Origin: Mycobacterium adipatum
GTDB taxonomy: Bacteria; Actinomycetota; Actinomycetes; Mycobacteriales; Mycobacteriaceae
Length of the DNA: 64,000 nucleotides
NCBI RefSeq assembly: GCF_001644575.1
Contig: NZ_CP015596.1
Span: forward strand, 3,906,001 to 3,970,000
Direction: 5' to 3'
The position numbers were made by a program, and so were the translations under genes. This document shows, piece after piece, positions 26,524-35,063 of this stretch (position 1 is its first letter; each line of letters begins with the position of its first letter). Under the pieces are notes generated by a model. It was not told the DNA's origin and did no database searches. It worked only from the letters and a program-made list of their open reading frames with translations.

Positions 26524-26546
26524 CACCACAACCCTTTATTGTGGTG
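26524..26546. promoter_or_regulatory. 8+8 palindrome in the suhB-ppgK divergent region
   Basis: CACCACAA (26524-26531), 7-nt spacer CCCTTTA, TTGTGGTG (26539-26546). It overlaps a possible plus-strand -10, TATTGT (26537-26542), and lies 11 bp before suhB. It could be an operator for both genes or a hairpin in one leader. No protein is assigned. Confidence 0.5.
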
Positions 26547-26585
26547 GCGAATTGCCTTCTCCGCCGCCTGCTTAGGAGCGTGCCA

Positions 26586-27359
26586 GTGACCGATTCGACC
26601 AACACCGGGTTCGGCGTCGACGTCGGCGGTAGCGGTATCAAGGGCGGCCTGGTCGACCTGGACACCGGTGCCCTGGTGGGCGAACGGTTCAAGTTGGCCA
26701 CCCCGCAACCGTCCACCCCGAGTGCGGTGGCCACCGCGGTGGCCACAGTGGTCCGTGAGTTCGGCTGGACGGGCAAACTCGGCGTGACCTATCCGGGTGT
26801 GGTGACCAACGGCATCGTGCGGACCGCCGCCAATGTCGACAAGGGCTGGATCGGCACCAACGCGGCCGAGGTGATCGGCAAGGAACTCGGCGGGCAGCCG
26901 GTGACGGTGCTCAACGACGCCGACGCCGCCGGCCTGGCCGAGCAGCGCTACGGCGCCGGTAAGGACAACAGCGGGCTGATCGTGTTGCTGACATTCGGCA
27001 CCGGTATCGGATCGGCCGTCATCTACAACGGTGTGCTGCTGCCCAACACCGAGTTCGGCCACCTGGAGGTGGGCGGCAAGGAGGCCGAGCACCGCGCCGC
27101 GTCATCGGTGAAGGAACGCAAGGAGTGGAACTACCAGCGCTGGACCGAGGAGGTCACCAAAGTGCTGGTGGCGATCGAGAACGCGATCTGGCCCGACCTG
27201 TTCATCGCCGGCGGCGGCATCAGCCGCAAGGCCGACCGCTGGATCCCGATGCTCAAGAATCGCACCCCGGTGGTGCCGGCGGCCCTGCTCAACAGCGCCG
27301 GGATCGTCGGTGCCGCGATGGCCGCCCACGATATCCACCTCACACCCGCCACGGCGTGA
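26586..27359 (+). CDS. ppgK: Polyphosphate glucokinase
   Basis: 257 residues from GTG 26586, chosen for AGGAG 7 nt upstream. ROK-type kinase: phosphate motif GVDVGGSGIKGGLVD, substrate-binding NDADAAGLAEQRYG, GTGIGSAVIYNG and EFGHLEVGGKEAEH. It phosphorylates glucose with polyphosphate or ATP. The basic stretch SSVKERKEWNYQRW is in the region linked to polyphosphate binding in this family. A divergent pair with suhB; sigA follows after 198 bp. Confidence 0.95.
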   Translation: MTDSTNTGFGVDVGGSGIKGGLVDLDTGALVGERFKLATPQPSTPSAVATAVATVVREFGWTGKLGVTYPGVVTNGIVRTAANVDKGWIGTNAAEVIGKELGGQPVTVLNDADAAGLAEQRYGAGKDNSGLIVLLTFGTGIGSAVIYNGVLLPNTEFGHLEVGGKEAEHRAASSVKERKEWNYQRWTEEVTKVLVAIENAIWPDLFIAGGGISRKADRWIPMLKNRTPVVPAALLNSAGIVGAAMAAHDIHLTPATA

Positions 27360-27419
27360 ACACGACGCGCGCCGCAAGTCAAATTTGCCGCTCGGCGCGG
27401 TACACACCCACACTGTCGT

Positions 27420-27425
27420 TACAAT
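27420..27425 (+). promoter_or_regulatory. Candidate -10 element for sigA
   Basis: TACAAT lies 132 bp before the sigA GTG, in the 198-bp region after ppgK. No convincing -35 is seen at the right distance. The leader would be long; nothing else in this gap was recognised. Confidence 0.3.
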
Positions 27426-27557
27426 GGTCGATGGCGGCCGCCTACCGAGATAGCGGCGGATATCCGAGCAGAGATCAAACGCCAATATTCGAGACAGCCG
27501 ACGACTTTCGGTGACGCCTGCGCGCGTCATCGGATCCGCAAGACCGAGAGGGTGTAC

Positions 27558-28973
27558 GTGGCAGCGACTAAGACCAGCCCGGCAACCGATGAGCTGGTAA
27601 CGCCCACCGCAACCAAGACGCCCGCGAAGAAGGCGCCCGCCAAGGCTGCAGCAAAGGCTCCGGCCGCCAAGGCGCCGGCCAAGCGGGCGGCGAAGAAGGC
27701 GCCCGCCAAGAAGGCAGCGGGCACGCGCGCCAAGAAGGACGAGTCCGCCGAGGGTGTGACCGACGGCGAGGATCTCGACACCACCGACGATCTCGAAGTC
27801 GAACCCGATGACGTCCTCGACGTCGAGGACGTGGAGATCGACGACCTGGAGACCGAGGACGTCGAGGACACCGAGGAGGCCGAGGCCGACGGCGAGGACG
27901 CCGAAGTCGCCGGTGAAGCCAAGGCCAAACCCGCCAAGGGCGACGACGAGATCGCCGAACCGTCCGAGAAGGACAAGGCCTCCGGTGACTTCGTCTGGGA
28001 CGAAGAGGAATCCGAGGCGCTGCGCCAAGCCCGCAAGGATGCCGAGCTCACCGCCTCCGCGGACTCGGTGCGTGCCTACCTGAAGCAGATCGGCAAGGTC
28101 GCGCTGCTCAACGCCGAAGAGGAAGTCGAGCTCGCCAAGCGCATCGAGGCCGGGTTGTACGCGACCCAGCTGATGACCGAGCTGACCGAGAAGGGCGAGA
28201 AGCTGCCCGCCGCCCAGCGCCGCGACATGCAGTGGATCTGCCGCGACGGCGACCGGGCCAAGAACCACCTGCTGGAAGCCAACCTCCGTCTGGTCGTGTC
28301 GCTGGCCAAGCGCTACACCGGCCGCGGCATGGCCTTCCTGGACCTCATCCAGGAAGGCAACCTCGGTCTGATCCGCGCGGTGGAGAAGTTCGACTACACC
28401 AAGGGCTACAAGTTCTCCACCTACGCCACCTGGTGGATCCGCCAGGCCATCACCCGCGCGATGGCCGACCAGGCCCGCACCATCCGTATTCCGGTCCACA
28501 TGGTCGAGGTCATCAACAAACTCGGCCGCATCCAGCGCGAGCTGCTGCAGGATCTGGGCCGCGAGCCCACTCCCGAAGAGCTGGCCAAGGAAATGGACAT
28601 CACGCCGGAGAAGGTGCTGGAGATCCAGCAGTACGCGCGTGAGCCCATCTCGCTGGACCAGACCATCGGCGACGAGGGCGACAGCCAGCTCGGCGATTTC
28701 ATCGAGGACTCCGAAGCCGTGGTGGCCGTGGACGCGGTGTCCTTCACCCTGCTGCAGGATCAGCTGCAGTCGGTACTGGAGACGCTGTCCGAGCGCGAGG
28801 CCGGCGTGGTCCGGCTGCGCTTCGGTCTGACCGACGGGCAGCCCCGCACGCTCGACGAGATCGGACAGGTCTACGGCGTCACGCGTGAGCGCATCCGCCA
28901 GATCGAGTCCAAGACCATGAGCAAGTTGCGCCACCCCAGCCGCTCGCAGGTGCTGCGCGACTACCTGGATTAG
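27558..28973 (+). CDS. sigA: Primary sigma factor SigA
   Basis: 471 residues from GTG 27558 ([12 protein letters not shown]), preferred over GTG 27552 by similarity to other mycobacterial SigA starts. The N-terminus (about 1-60) is rich in Lys-Ala-Pro repeats such as [10 protein letters not shown]; residues about 65-130 are strongly acidic. Region 1.2 begins near [16 protein letters not shown], region 2 contains [20 protein letters not shown] and [17 protein letters not shown], region 3 [19 protein letters not shown], and region 4.2 the [23 protein letters not shown]. It directs RNA polymerase to housekeeping promoters. It overlaps the convergent membrane gene by 4 bp. Confidence 0.98.
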   Translation: MAATKTSPATDELVTPTATKTPAKKAPAKAAAKAPAAKAPAKRAAKKAPAKKAAGTRAKKDESAEGVTDGEDLDTTDDLEVEPDDVLDVEDVEIDDLETEDVEDTEEAEADGEDAEVAGEAKAKPAKGDDEIAEPSEKDKASGDFVWDEEESEALRQARKDAELTASADSVRAYLKQIGKVALLNAEEEVELAKRIEAGLYATQLMTELTEKGEKLPAAQRRDMQWICRDGDRAKNHLLEANLRLVVSLAKRYTGRGMAFLDLIQEGNLGLIRAVEKFDYTKGYKFSTYATWWIRQAITRAMADQARTIRIPVHMVEVINKLGRIQRELLQDLGREPTPEELAKEMDITPEKVLEIQQYAREPISLDQTIGDEGDSQLGDFIEDSEAVVAVDAVSFTLLQDQLQSVLETLSEREAGVVRLRFGLTDGQPRTLDEIGQVYGVTRERIRQIESKTMSKLRHPSRSQVLRDYLD

Positions 28974-29764
28974 CGCTTGACGCGGCGCTCGCGCGTTTTG
29001 TAGCTCATCGGCCACGACTCGCGGGATTCGTCGCCGGTCAGCGGCACACCGATGCTGCCCAGCTTGACGTCGTAGGCCTCCAGGTCCGGGCCGGCCTCGC
29101 GCTCGGCCCGTTCCCGGGCCAGGTAGTACAGCTGGTCGATCTCCAGTTCCTTGAACGCGACAAAGGTGGACTTGCGCACCGCGTGCGGGCTGGTGGCCTC
29201 GGCGACCATCCGTTCGGTCAGCACCCGGCCACCCAGCACCGCCGCACCCAGCAGCGCGAACGGCAGCACCCAATAGCAGATGAACGACAGCGGGGTCTTG
29301 GTGTCCAGGACCGTCGCGCTGCCCTGCACGATCGGCGGGATCGCCGAGGAGATCGTCATCGCGGCGAACGCCGCGACCCAGATCCAGGTGATCCGGGTGG
29401 TGATAGCACCGAACAGCTCGCTCTTGATCACCTCGGGTGACTGATCGACCTCGGCGAACTCGCGCACGAACGGCCTGCCGACCAGCACGCCGATCAGCGC
29501 CACCAGCAGGATGCCCAGGCTGCTCAGCGGCTGGATCCAACGCTCCATGAAGGCCTGGCTGGCGGTGAAGGTGAGCACGGTCAGCACTGCGAAGGTGGCC
29601 ATGGCGCCGATCTCCAGGGTCCGCCCCGCGGCGCCGCGGGCCCGCCCGATCGCGTAGGAGGCCACCGCGACCGCCAGTGCCACCAGCACCGCCGCGGTGA
29701 ACGGTACGTTGCCGACCAGAATCCAGTAGACGATCCACGGCGCGAAGCCGGACAGTATTGCCAC
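28970..29764 (-). CDS. Conserved membrane protein of unknown function
   Basis: 264 residues from GTG 29764; a -10 TAAACT (29773-29778) 8 nt upstream suggests leaderless translation. Six hydrophobic segments lie between about 5 and 185 (e.g. [21 protein letters not shown]), then a charged cytosolic tail with [19 protein letters not shown]. No known domain was recognised. It overlaps the sigA 3' end by 4 bp. The last part ([19 protein letters not shown]) contains no catalytic motif. Confidence 0.8.
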   Translation of the reverse strand: MAILSGFAPWIVYWILVGNVPFTAAVLVALAVAVASYAIGRARGAAGRTLEIGAMATFAVLTVLTFTASQAFMERWIQPLSSLGILLVALIGVLVGRPFVREFAEVDQSPEVIKSELFGAITTRITWIWVAAFAAMTISSAIPPIVQGSATVLDTKTPLSFICYWVLPFALLGAAVLGGRVLTERMVAEATSPHAVRKSTFVAFKELEIDQLYYLARERAEREAGPDLEAYDVKLGSIGVPLTGDESRESWPMSYKTRERRVKR

Positions 29765-29800
29765 GGTGAGTCAGTTTACAAAGCTAGCGCCATTTGTTAA

Positions 29801-30634
29801 TCAGCGAATCACCACGGCACTGGGTTCCCTTGGTGAGCCCAGCATCTCACGATGCGACGGCGGCCGGCGTCCCCCCTCGTCGGTGATCCCGTACCGCAGC
29901 CCCAGTTCGGCGCCGATCAGGCTGTGCCCGCTCAGCGCGGTGAGCTCCGGGTCGGCGAACAACGCGTCGATCAGGTGCCCGGTGAACTCCGGGGTCTCGG
30001 CGTGCTCGGCCGTCGCCACCAGCGCATCGGGCTTCCCGGCGAATGCCGAGCGCAGCCGTTCGGTCAGCAGGATCCCCATCCAGATGGACACGCAGGTCAC
30101 CGTGGTGCCACCGAAGTCCACGGCCATATCGGCCGCCATCTTGTCGATCCCGGCCTTCTGCGCGCCGTAGGCGGGACCGTGCATGTAGCACACCGAGCCC
30201 GGCGACGAGGTGAACACGATCAGGCCGCGGGGTCGAGCCGTCAGCAGCGGCGCCGCATGCCAGGACGCCACATAGGCCGACCGCAGGCCGACATCGAGCA
30301 CGTCGCCCAGCCCGACCGGTTTCTCCCAGAACGGCCGTGCGCCGGTGAGCTCGTCATGGATGACGGCGGCATTGTTGACGAGCAGGTCCAGTCCGCCGTG
30401 CTCGTCGCGGACCCGGGCGAACAGCCTCGCCACGGCGTCGTCGTCGCCATGGTCCACGGGCACCGCGACACCGACCCCGCCCGCCGCGTTCACAAGATCG
30501 ACGGTGTCGGCCTCGGCGATGGAGCGGCCGGTGACATAGACCAGCCAGCCGTGGGCCCCTAGTGCCGCCGCGATACCTCGGCCGGCGCCACGACTGGCGC
30601 CGGTCACCACCGCGACGCGCCGGGATGCACTCAC
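29801..30634 (-). CDS. Short-chain dehydrogenase/reductase (SDR)
   Basis: 277 residues from GTG 30634. The NAD(P)-binding motif TGASRGAGRGIAAAL is at about 11-25, NNAA near 88, and the catalytic S (FTSSPGS) and YGAQK (Y..K) are present, so the classical SDR active site is intact. The substrate is unknown. A -10 TAGGTT (30641-30646 minus) 6 nt before the GTG suggests a leaderless mRNA. It is on the same strand as the DUF952 gene but 66 bp downstream of it. Confidence 0.88.
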   Translation of the reverse strand: MSASRRVAVVTGASRGAGRGIAAALGAHGWLVYVTGRSIAEADTVDLVNAAGGVGVAVPVDHGDDDAVARLFARVRDEHGGLDLLVNNAAVIHDELTGARPFWEKPVGLGDVLDVGLRSAYVASWHAAPLLTARPRGLIVFTSSPGSVCYMHGPAYGAQKAGIDKMAADMAVDFGGTTVTCVSIWMGILLTERLRSAFAGKPDALVATAEHAETPEFTGHLIDALFADPELTALSGHSLIGAELGLRYGITDEGGRRPPSHREMLGSPREPSAVVIR

Positions 30635-30700
30635 TCCCCCAACCTAACCTCTGCGCGTCCGCGTCTACGATGGCGTCGTGGATTCCGAGGCGGCCGTGGG

Positions 30701-31069
30701 TTATTCGCCAGTCGCCGGCAGCGCGGCGAACGTGCCGTCCGCGGCGGGCAGATAACGCGTGACACTTGTCACAGCGGCAGCGGGTAGTGGCCCGTACAGA
30801 TGCGGGAACAGCATCGACTCGGGATCGGTCGGCACGCCCGGCTCCCAGCGGACCGGATCGGTGAGCCTTGCCGGGTCGATGGTGAGCACCACAAGGTCGG
30901 TGCGCCCCGCGTACAGCCGGTTGGCCGGCAAATGAACCTGCTCAGGGGACGAAAGATGAACGAAACCGACGTCGGCCAGCGACGGCGGACGGTGCATACC
31001 GCTGGCCGACGCTCGTTGCCATTCGTGATCGGCGCACAGGTGCACAAGGACATCGGCCTGGGTACTCAT
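30701..31069 (-). CDS. DUF952 family protein
   Basis: 122 residues from ATG 31069 (MSTQADVLVHLCADHEWQRA); the frame runs further upstream but only this part is conserved-looking. DUF952 hallmarks are VGFVHLSSPEQVHLPANRLY, LVVLTIDPARL and a C-terminal FPHLYGPLPAAAV. These proteins are related to NAD-handling folds in structure; no activity is proved. Likely cytosolic. Confidence 0.85.
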   Translation of the reverse strand: MSTQADVLVHLCADHEWQRASASGMHRPPSLADVGFVHLSSPEQVHLPANRLYAGRTDLVVLTIDPARLTDPVRWEPGVPTDPESMLFPHLYGPLPAAAVTSVTRYLPAADGTFAALPATGE

Positions 31070-31133
31070 CCCATCCACCCTGCTCTCTCGGTAACGCGGG
31101 CGCAGTGAGACACGACACACCGGTGAACCCCCG

Positions 31134-31160
31134 GGGAACAAGGCCAGAACCGAAAACGTC
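31134..31160 (+). promoter_or_regulatory. Candidate sigma-E/H-type promoter before the DUF7455 gene
   Basis: GGGAACA (31134-31140), a 16-nt spacer, then CGTC (31157-31160). The ECF consensus in mycobacteria is about GGGAAYA-N16/17-CGTT, so the -10 has one mismatch. The start codon lies 45 bp further on. Confidence 0.35.
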
Positions 31161-31204
31161 TGACACAGTAGACATACGCACCAAAGCTGAACGGAGGAAG
31201 AGCC

Positions 31205-31396
31205 GTGAACGCAACTCTGACCAGTCCGGAACTGACCCGGGCCGATCGCTGCGACCGCTGTGGTGCCGCCGCGCGTGTACGCGCGAAGCTGCCGTCCGGC
31301 GCCGAACTGCTGTTCTGCCAACACCACGCCAACGAGCACGAAGCCAAGCTGATCGAGCTGGCGGCCGTGATCGAGGTCAGCGCCGTCGACGCCTAG
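31205..31396 (+). CDS. DUF7455 small zinc-ribbon-like protein
   Basis: 63 residues from GTG 31205, with a clear GGAGGA ribosome site 6 nt upstream. A CxxC pair (CDRCGAAARVRA) and a later CQHHANEH supply four possible zinc ligands, as in other small actinobacterial ribbons found near sigma factor genes. Function unknown. It is followed after 43 bp by the YihY gene, which may be in the same operon. Confidence 0.8.
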   Translation: MNATLTSPELTRADRCDRCGAAARVRAKLPSGAELLFCQHHANEHEAKLIELAAVIEVSAVDA

Positions 31397-31439
31397 CCAT
31401 CGGGCCACCGAGGTGGTCGTCGGGAATGCTGGACCGGTG

Positions 31440-32384
31440 ATGACCGACCAGCCGCCGGCGAAGCCGTCACGTCATCACGTTTGGCCGATCACCAAGCGCA
31501 CACTCAGCAAATCCTGGGATGACTCGATTTTCTCCGAGTCCGCGCAGGCCGCGTTCTGGTGTGCGCTCTCGCTTCCGCCCCTGCTGTTGGGGATGCTGGG
31601 CAGCCTGGCCTATTTGGCACCGCTGTTCGGACCGGACACGTTGCCGACCATCGAGAACCAGCTGATCGGCACCGCCGAGCGCTTCTTCTCCCAGAACGTG
31701 GTCAACGAGATCATCGCGCCGACGATCTACGACATCGTGCGGTCCGCTCGCGGTGAAGTGGTCTCCCTCGGATTCGTGATCTCGTTGTGGGCGGGGTCCT
31801 CGGCGGTCTCGGCCTTCGTGGATTCGGTGGTCGAGGCGCATGACCAGACACCGCTGCGACACCCGGTGCGGCAGCGGTTCTTCGCGCTCGGGTTGTACGT
31901 GGTGATGCTGGTGAGCGCGGTGCTGACGGCGCCGTTCATCGCGCTGGGCCCCCGCAAGATCGTCGAGTTCATCCCGGACAGCTGGTCGCACGTGCTGCAG
32001 TACGGGTACTACCCGGTGCTGGTGTTGGCGCTGATCCTGGTGGTGACCGTGCTCTACCGGGTATCGCTGCCCAGCCCGTTGCCGACCCACCGACTGGTGG
32101 TCGGCGCCGTCCTGGCGACCGCGGTGTTCCTGATCGCGACCTTCAGCCTGCGGTTCTACCTGACCTGGATCACCGCCACCGGCTACACCTATGGGGCGCT
32201 GGCGACCCCCATCGCCTTCCTGCTGTTCGCGTTCCTGGCCGGATTCGCCGTGATGATCGGGGCGGAACTCAACGCCGCGATCCAGGAGGAGTGGCCGGCA
32301 CCGGACACCCACGCGCGGCGATTACGCGAGTGGATCCAGGACAAGACGGTCCAGGACAAGACCGGGGAGAACCCTACTTCTTGA
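31440..32384 (+). CDS. YihY/BrkB-family membrane protein
   Basis: 314 residues from ATG 31440 (MTDQPPAKPSRHH). About six membrane segments follow a hydrophilic N-terminus. SIFSESAQAAFWCALSLPPL is the family motif of helix 1, SLGFVISLWAGSSAVSAF and TYGALATPIAFLLFAFLAGF lie in later helices. Members were once called ribonuclease BN in error; the real function is unknown. The tail carries a short repeat, QDKTVQDKTG. The 3' end overlaps the convergent DUF3039 gene by 11 bp. Confidence 0.9.
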   Translation: MTDQPPAKPSRHHVWPITKRTLSKSWDDSIFSESAQAAFWCALSLPPLLLGMLGSLAYLAPLFGPDTLPTIENQLIGTAERFFSQNVVNEIIAPTIYDIVRSARGEVVSLGFVISLWAGSSAVSAFVDSVVEAHDQTPLRHPVRQRFFALGLYVVMLVSAVLTAPFIALGPRKIVEFIPDSWSHVLQYGYYPVLVLALILVVTVLYRVSLPSPLPTHRLVVGAVLATAVFLIATFSLRFYLTWITATGYTYGALATPIAFLLFAFLAGFAVMIGAELNAAIQEEWPAPDTHARRLREWIQDKTVQDKTGENPTS

Positions 32385-32610
32385 GCTGTTCGTAGATCCG
32401 CTTGCAGTCGGCACACACCGGGGAACCGGGCTTGGCCGACTTGGTCACCGGGAACACCTCACCGCACAGCGCGACGACGTGCGTGCCCATCACGGCACTT
32501 TCGGCGATCTTTTCCTTCTTCACGTAATGGAAGACCTTGGGGGCGTCGTCATCGGTTCCGTCGTCGACGCGTTCGTCGGTATCTGGGCGCTCGATGGTCT
32601 GGGTCTGCAT
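32374..32610 (-). CDS. DUF3039 protein
   Basis: 78 residues from ATG 32610; ATG 32619 (MGAMQTQT) is possible. An acidic N-terminus (about 25 residues) is followed by KVFHYVKKEKIAESAVMGTH and a cysteine set C-x-n-CADC (ALCGEVFPV ... GSPVCADCKRIYEQLKK) that may bind zinc. Actinobacterial family, role unknown. Its 3' end overlaps the YihY gene. Confidence 0.85.
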   Translation of the reverse strand: MQTQTIERPDTDERVDDGTDDDAPKVFHYVKKEKIAESAVMGTHVVALCGEVFPVTKSAKPGSPVCADCKRIYEQLKK

Positions 32611-32671
32611 GGCACCCATTGTGCCCGAGACCGAACCCCACAGCGGTCCCGAGATGTGGAACAGTGGAGGG

Positions 32672-33070
32672 ATGAAACACGGCCCCGAGCTGAGTTTCGA
32701 CGACGAAGGTCGTCCGGTCCTCATCACCCGCGCCGCTCTCCCCCAGGACGAGCAGCACCGGGAGCGTGTCCGTAAGTACCTGACGATCATGGCGTTCCGC
32801 ATCCCGGCACTCGTGCTGGCCGCCGCCGCCTACGGGATCTGGCAGAACGGGCTGATCTCACTGGCGATCATCGTGGTGTCGATCCCACTGCCCTGGATTG
32901 CCGTGCTGATCGCCAACGACCGACCGCCGCGCAGTGCCAGCGAGCCGCGCCGCTACCAGGACGCCGGCCCGAGGCGCACCCCGCTGTTCCCCACCGCCGA
33001 GCGCCCCGCGCTGCAGCCGCCGGTCCGCCCCACCCCGGGCACCGGCACCGGGCCCGGCGTTCCCCACTGA
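32672..33070 (+). CDS. DUF3099 membrane protein
   Basis: 132 residues from ATG 32672. GGAGG sits only 1 nt before the ATG, which is too close for a normal ribosome site; ATG 32654 (MWNSGGMKHG) is the alternative. Two hydrophobic segments are at about 36-52 and 56-75, with basic and Pro-rich flanks (RPTPGTGTGPGVPH at the end). Conserved position directly before sigB. Function unknown. Confidence 0.8.
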   Translation: MKHGPELSFDDEGRPVLITRAALPQDEQHRERVRKYLTIMAFRIPALVLAAAAYGIWQNGLISLAIIVVSIPLPWIAVLIANDRPPRSASEPRRYQDAGPRRTPLFPTAERPALQPPVRPTPGTGTGPGVPH

Positions 33071-33153
33071 GCGACGTCTTCTCCACTTCTCAGGACATTC
33101 TCAGGTCGTAGGTTTAAAACCGCAGGTCAAGTGGTACGCCACCAAGACCGAGC

Positions 33154-33180
33154 GGGAACTCACGGGCACCCTCGGGCGTT
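33154..33180 (+). promoter_or_regulatory. Sigma-E/H-type stress promoter of sigB
   Basis: GGGAAC (33154-33159) with a 17-nt spacer to CGTT (33177-33180) matches the ECF consensus of mycobacterial SigE/SigH promoters. The predicted transcript start is near 33187, 31 bp before the sigB ATG. In M. tuberculosis sigB is known to be driven by SigE and SigH from such a site. Confidence 0.7.
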
Positions 33181-33217
33181 GTACGTCGTGACAGTTCAAC
33201 CGAGCAGGAGGCCGTAA

Positions 33218-34177
33218 ATGGCGATCGCCACCGCAAGCCGCTTCGATTCCGATCTGGACGCCCAGAGCCCAGCTGCCGATCTTGTCCGGGTGTATCTCAA
33301 CGGCATCGGGAAGACCGCGCTGCTGACCGCCGCCGACGAAGTCGAGCTCGCCAAACGGATCGAAGCCGGCCTGTACGCCCAGCACGTTCTGAACACCAAG
33401 AAACGTCTCGGTGACGCACGCAAGCGCGATCTGGCCGCCGTCGTACGCGACGGCGACGCCGCGCGCCGGCATCTGCTGGAGGCGAACCTGCGCCTGGTGG
33501 TCTCGCTGGCCAAGCGCTACACCGGCCGCGGTATGCCGCTGCTGGACCTCATCCAGGAAGGCAACCTCGGACTGATCCGCGCCATGGAGAAGTTCGACTA
33601 CGCCAAGGGGTTCAAGTTCTCCACCTACGCCACCTGGTGGATCCGCCAGGCCATCACCCGGGGCATGGCCGACCAGAGCCGCACCATCCGGCTGCCCGTG
33701 CACCTCGTCGAACAGGTGAACAAGCTCGCCAGGATCAAGCGCGAGATGCACCAGAACCTCGGCCGCGAGGCCACCGACGAGGAACTGGCCGAAGAGTCGG
33801 GCATCCCGGCCGAGAAGATCGCCGACCTGTTGGAGCACAGCCGCGATCCGGTGAGCCTGGACATGCCGGTCGGTAGCGACGAGGAAGCCCCGCTGGGCGA
33901 CTTCATCGAGGATTCCGAGGCGATGTCGGCCGAGAACGCGGTCATCTCCGAACTGCTGCACACCGACATCCGCTACGTGCTGGCCACGCTCGACGAGCGT
34001 GAACAGCAGGTCATCCGGCTGCGCTTCGGCCTCGATGACGGCCAGCCGCGCACCCTGGACCAGATCGGCAAGCTGTTCGGGCTGTCCCGCGAGCGGGTCC
34101 GCCAGATCGAGCGCGAGGTCATGTCCAAGCTGCGCAACGGAGACCGCGCCGAGCGGCTGCGTTCGTACGCCAGCTAG
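33218..34177 (+). CDS. sigB: Stress/stationary-phase sigma factor SigB
   Basis: 319 residues from ATG 33218 with an AGGAGG ribosome site. Group 2 sigma-70: it lacks the long N-terminal extension of SigA and begins at region 1.2 ([16 protein letters not shown]). Region 2 has [20 protein letters not shown] and [17 protein letters not shown]; region 4.2 ends [19 protein letters not shown]. It is SigA-like in DNA recognition and serves general stress. A 15-bp hairpin follows, then ideR. Confidence 0.97.
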   Translation: MAIATASRFDSDLDAQSPAADLVRVYLNGIGKTALLTAADEVELAKRIEAGLYAQHVLNTKKRLGDARKRDLAAVVRDGDAARRHLLEANLRLVVSLAKRYTGRGMPLLDLIQEGNLGLIRAMEKFDYAKGFKFSTYATWWIRQAITRGMADQSRTIRLPVHLVEQVNKLARIKREMHQNLGREATDEELAEESGIPAEKIADLLEHSRDPVSLDMPVGSDEEAPLGDFIEDSEAMSAENAVISELLHTDIRYVLATLDEREQQVIRLRFGLDDGQPRTLDQIGKLFGLSRERVRQIEREVMSKLRNGDRAERLRSYAS

Positions 34178-34217
34178 CCGCGTGCGGCTGGTCACACCAG
34201 CGCCAACGTGCACCACA

Positions 34218-34250
34218 GTGATGCCCGTCGCGATCCGCGGCGGGCATCAC
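34218..34250 (+). terminator. Strong hairpin terminator after sigB
   Basis: A 15-bp stem, GTGATGCCCGTCGCG (34218-34232) and CGCGGCGGGCATCAC (34236-34250), with a 3-nt loop ATC; one G-U pair, otherwise perfect. There is no T run, as is common in mycobacterial terminators. It separates sigB from ideR. Confidence 0.7.
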
Positions 34251-34306
34251 ATCGTCACAGGGGCGCACCCGGGGATGTTGCACCCCTGTTCAAGGAGCCA
34301 AACCGC

Positions 34307-34312
34307 TAGACT
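34307..34312 (+). promoter_or_regulatory. -10 element of ideR
   Basis: TAGACT lies 33 bp before the ideR ATG. A convincing -35 is not seen. No iron box (TTAGGTTAGGCTAACCTAA type) is found nearby, so IdeR autoregulation is not indicated here. Confidence 0.4.
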
Positions 34313-34345
34313 CCGAAGGTAACGGCAGGGCCTGGAAGGTAGGGC

Positions 34346-35050
34346 ATGAACGATCTCATCGACACCACCGAGATGTACCTGCGGACCATTTACGACCTCG
34401 AAGAAGAGGGAGTGGTGCCGCTGCGTGCACGGATCGCCGAACGGCTGGAGCAGAGCGGCCCGACGGTGAGCCAGACCGTATCGCGGATGGAACGCGACGG
34501 CCTGCTGCACGTGGCCGGCGATCGGCACCTCGAGCTCACCGAGAAGGGCCGCTACCTCGCGGTCTCGGTGATGCGCAAACACCGCCTGGCCGAACGGCTG
34601 CTGGTCGACGTGATCGGCCTGCCCTGGGAGGAAGTGCACGCCGAGGCCTGCCGCTGGGAGCACGTCATGAGTGAGGACGTGGAACGCCGGCTCGTGCAGG
34701 TCCTCGACAACCCGACCACCTCGCCGTTCGGCAACCCCATCCCCGGCCTGTCCGAACTCGGGTTCGGCGGCACCGGTAACGGCGAGGACGCCAACCTGGT
34801 CCGCCTCACCGAACTGCCCGCCGGATCCCCCGTCGCCGTCGTGGTCCGCCAGCTCACCGAACACGTGCAGGGCGATGTCGAGTTGATCAGCCGGCTCAAG
34901 GACGCCGGCGTGGTCCCCAATGCTCGAGTCACCGTGCAGGTCACCGATGACCCGGCCGAACAGGGCGGCGTGCTGATCCTGATCCCCGGCCATCAGGAAG
35001 TCGAACTCCCCCATCACATGGCCCATGCCGTGAAGGTCGAAAAAGTCTGA
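34346..35050 (+). CDS. ideR: Iron-dependent repressor/activator IdeR
   Basis: 234 residues. DtxR family: winged helix (about 1-73, helix LEQSGPTVSQTVSRMERDGL), dimer and metal domain, and an SH3-like C-terminal domain from about 150. Site 1 metal ligands H79, E83 and H98 and site 2 ligands M10, C102, E105 and H106 are all present in RKHRLAE and EVHAEACRWEHVMS. With Fe(II) it represses siderophore genes and activates iron storage. It follows sigB after the hairpin. No iron box is seen in the window. Confidence 0.98.
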   Translation: MNDLIDTTEMYLRTIYDLEEEGVVPLRARIAERLEQSGPTVSQTVSRMERDGLLHVAGDRHLELTEKGRYLAVSVMRKHRLAERLLVDVIGLPWEEVHAEACRWEHVMSEDVERRLVQVLDNPTTSPFGNPIPGLSELGFGGTGNGEDANLVRLTELPAGSPVAVVVRQLTEHVQGDVELISRLKDAGVVPNARVTVQVTDDPAEQGGVLILIPGHQEVELPHHMAHAVKVEKV

Positions 35051-35063
35051 GGTAGGCGGCTTT

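Noticed and set aside
26514..27092. Long N-terminal extension of suhB (470-codon frame)
   Set aside because: It is antisense to ppgK; SuhB homology begins at ATG 26513.
27102..29738. 878-codon open frame on the minus strand across sigA
   Set aside because: It is antisense to sigA over conserved sigma regions, has low-complexity composition (Gly/Leu/Arg/Asp runs), and no ribosome site; a third-position GC effect.
30635..30655. AACCTAACCT near the SDR start as an IdeR iron box
   Set aside because: Only one half of the 19-bp iron box matches; the other half is GGGGGAGTG.
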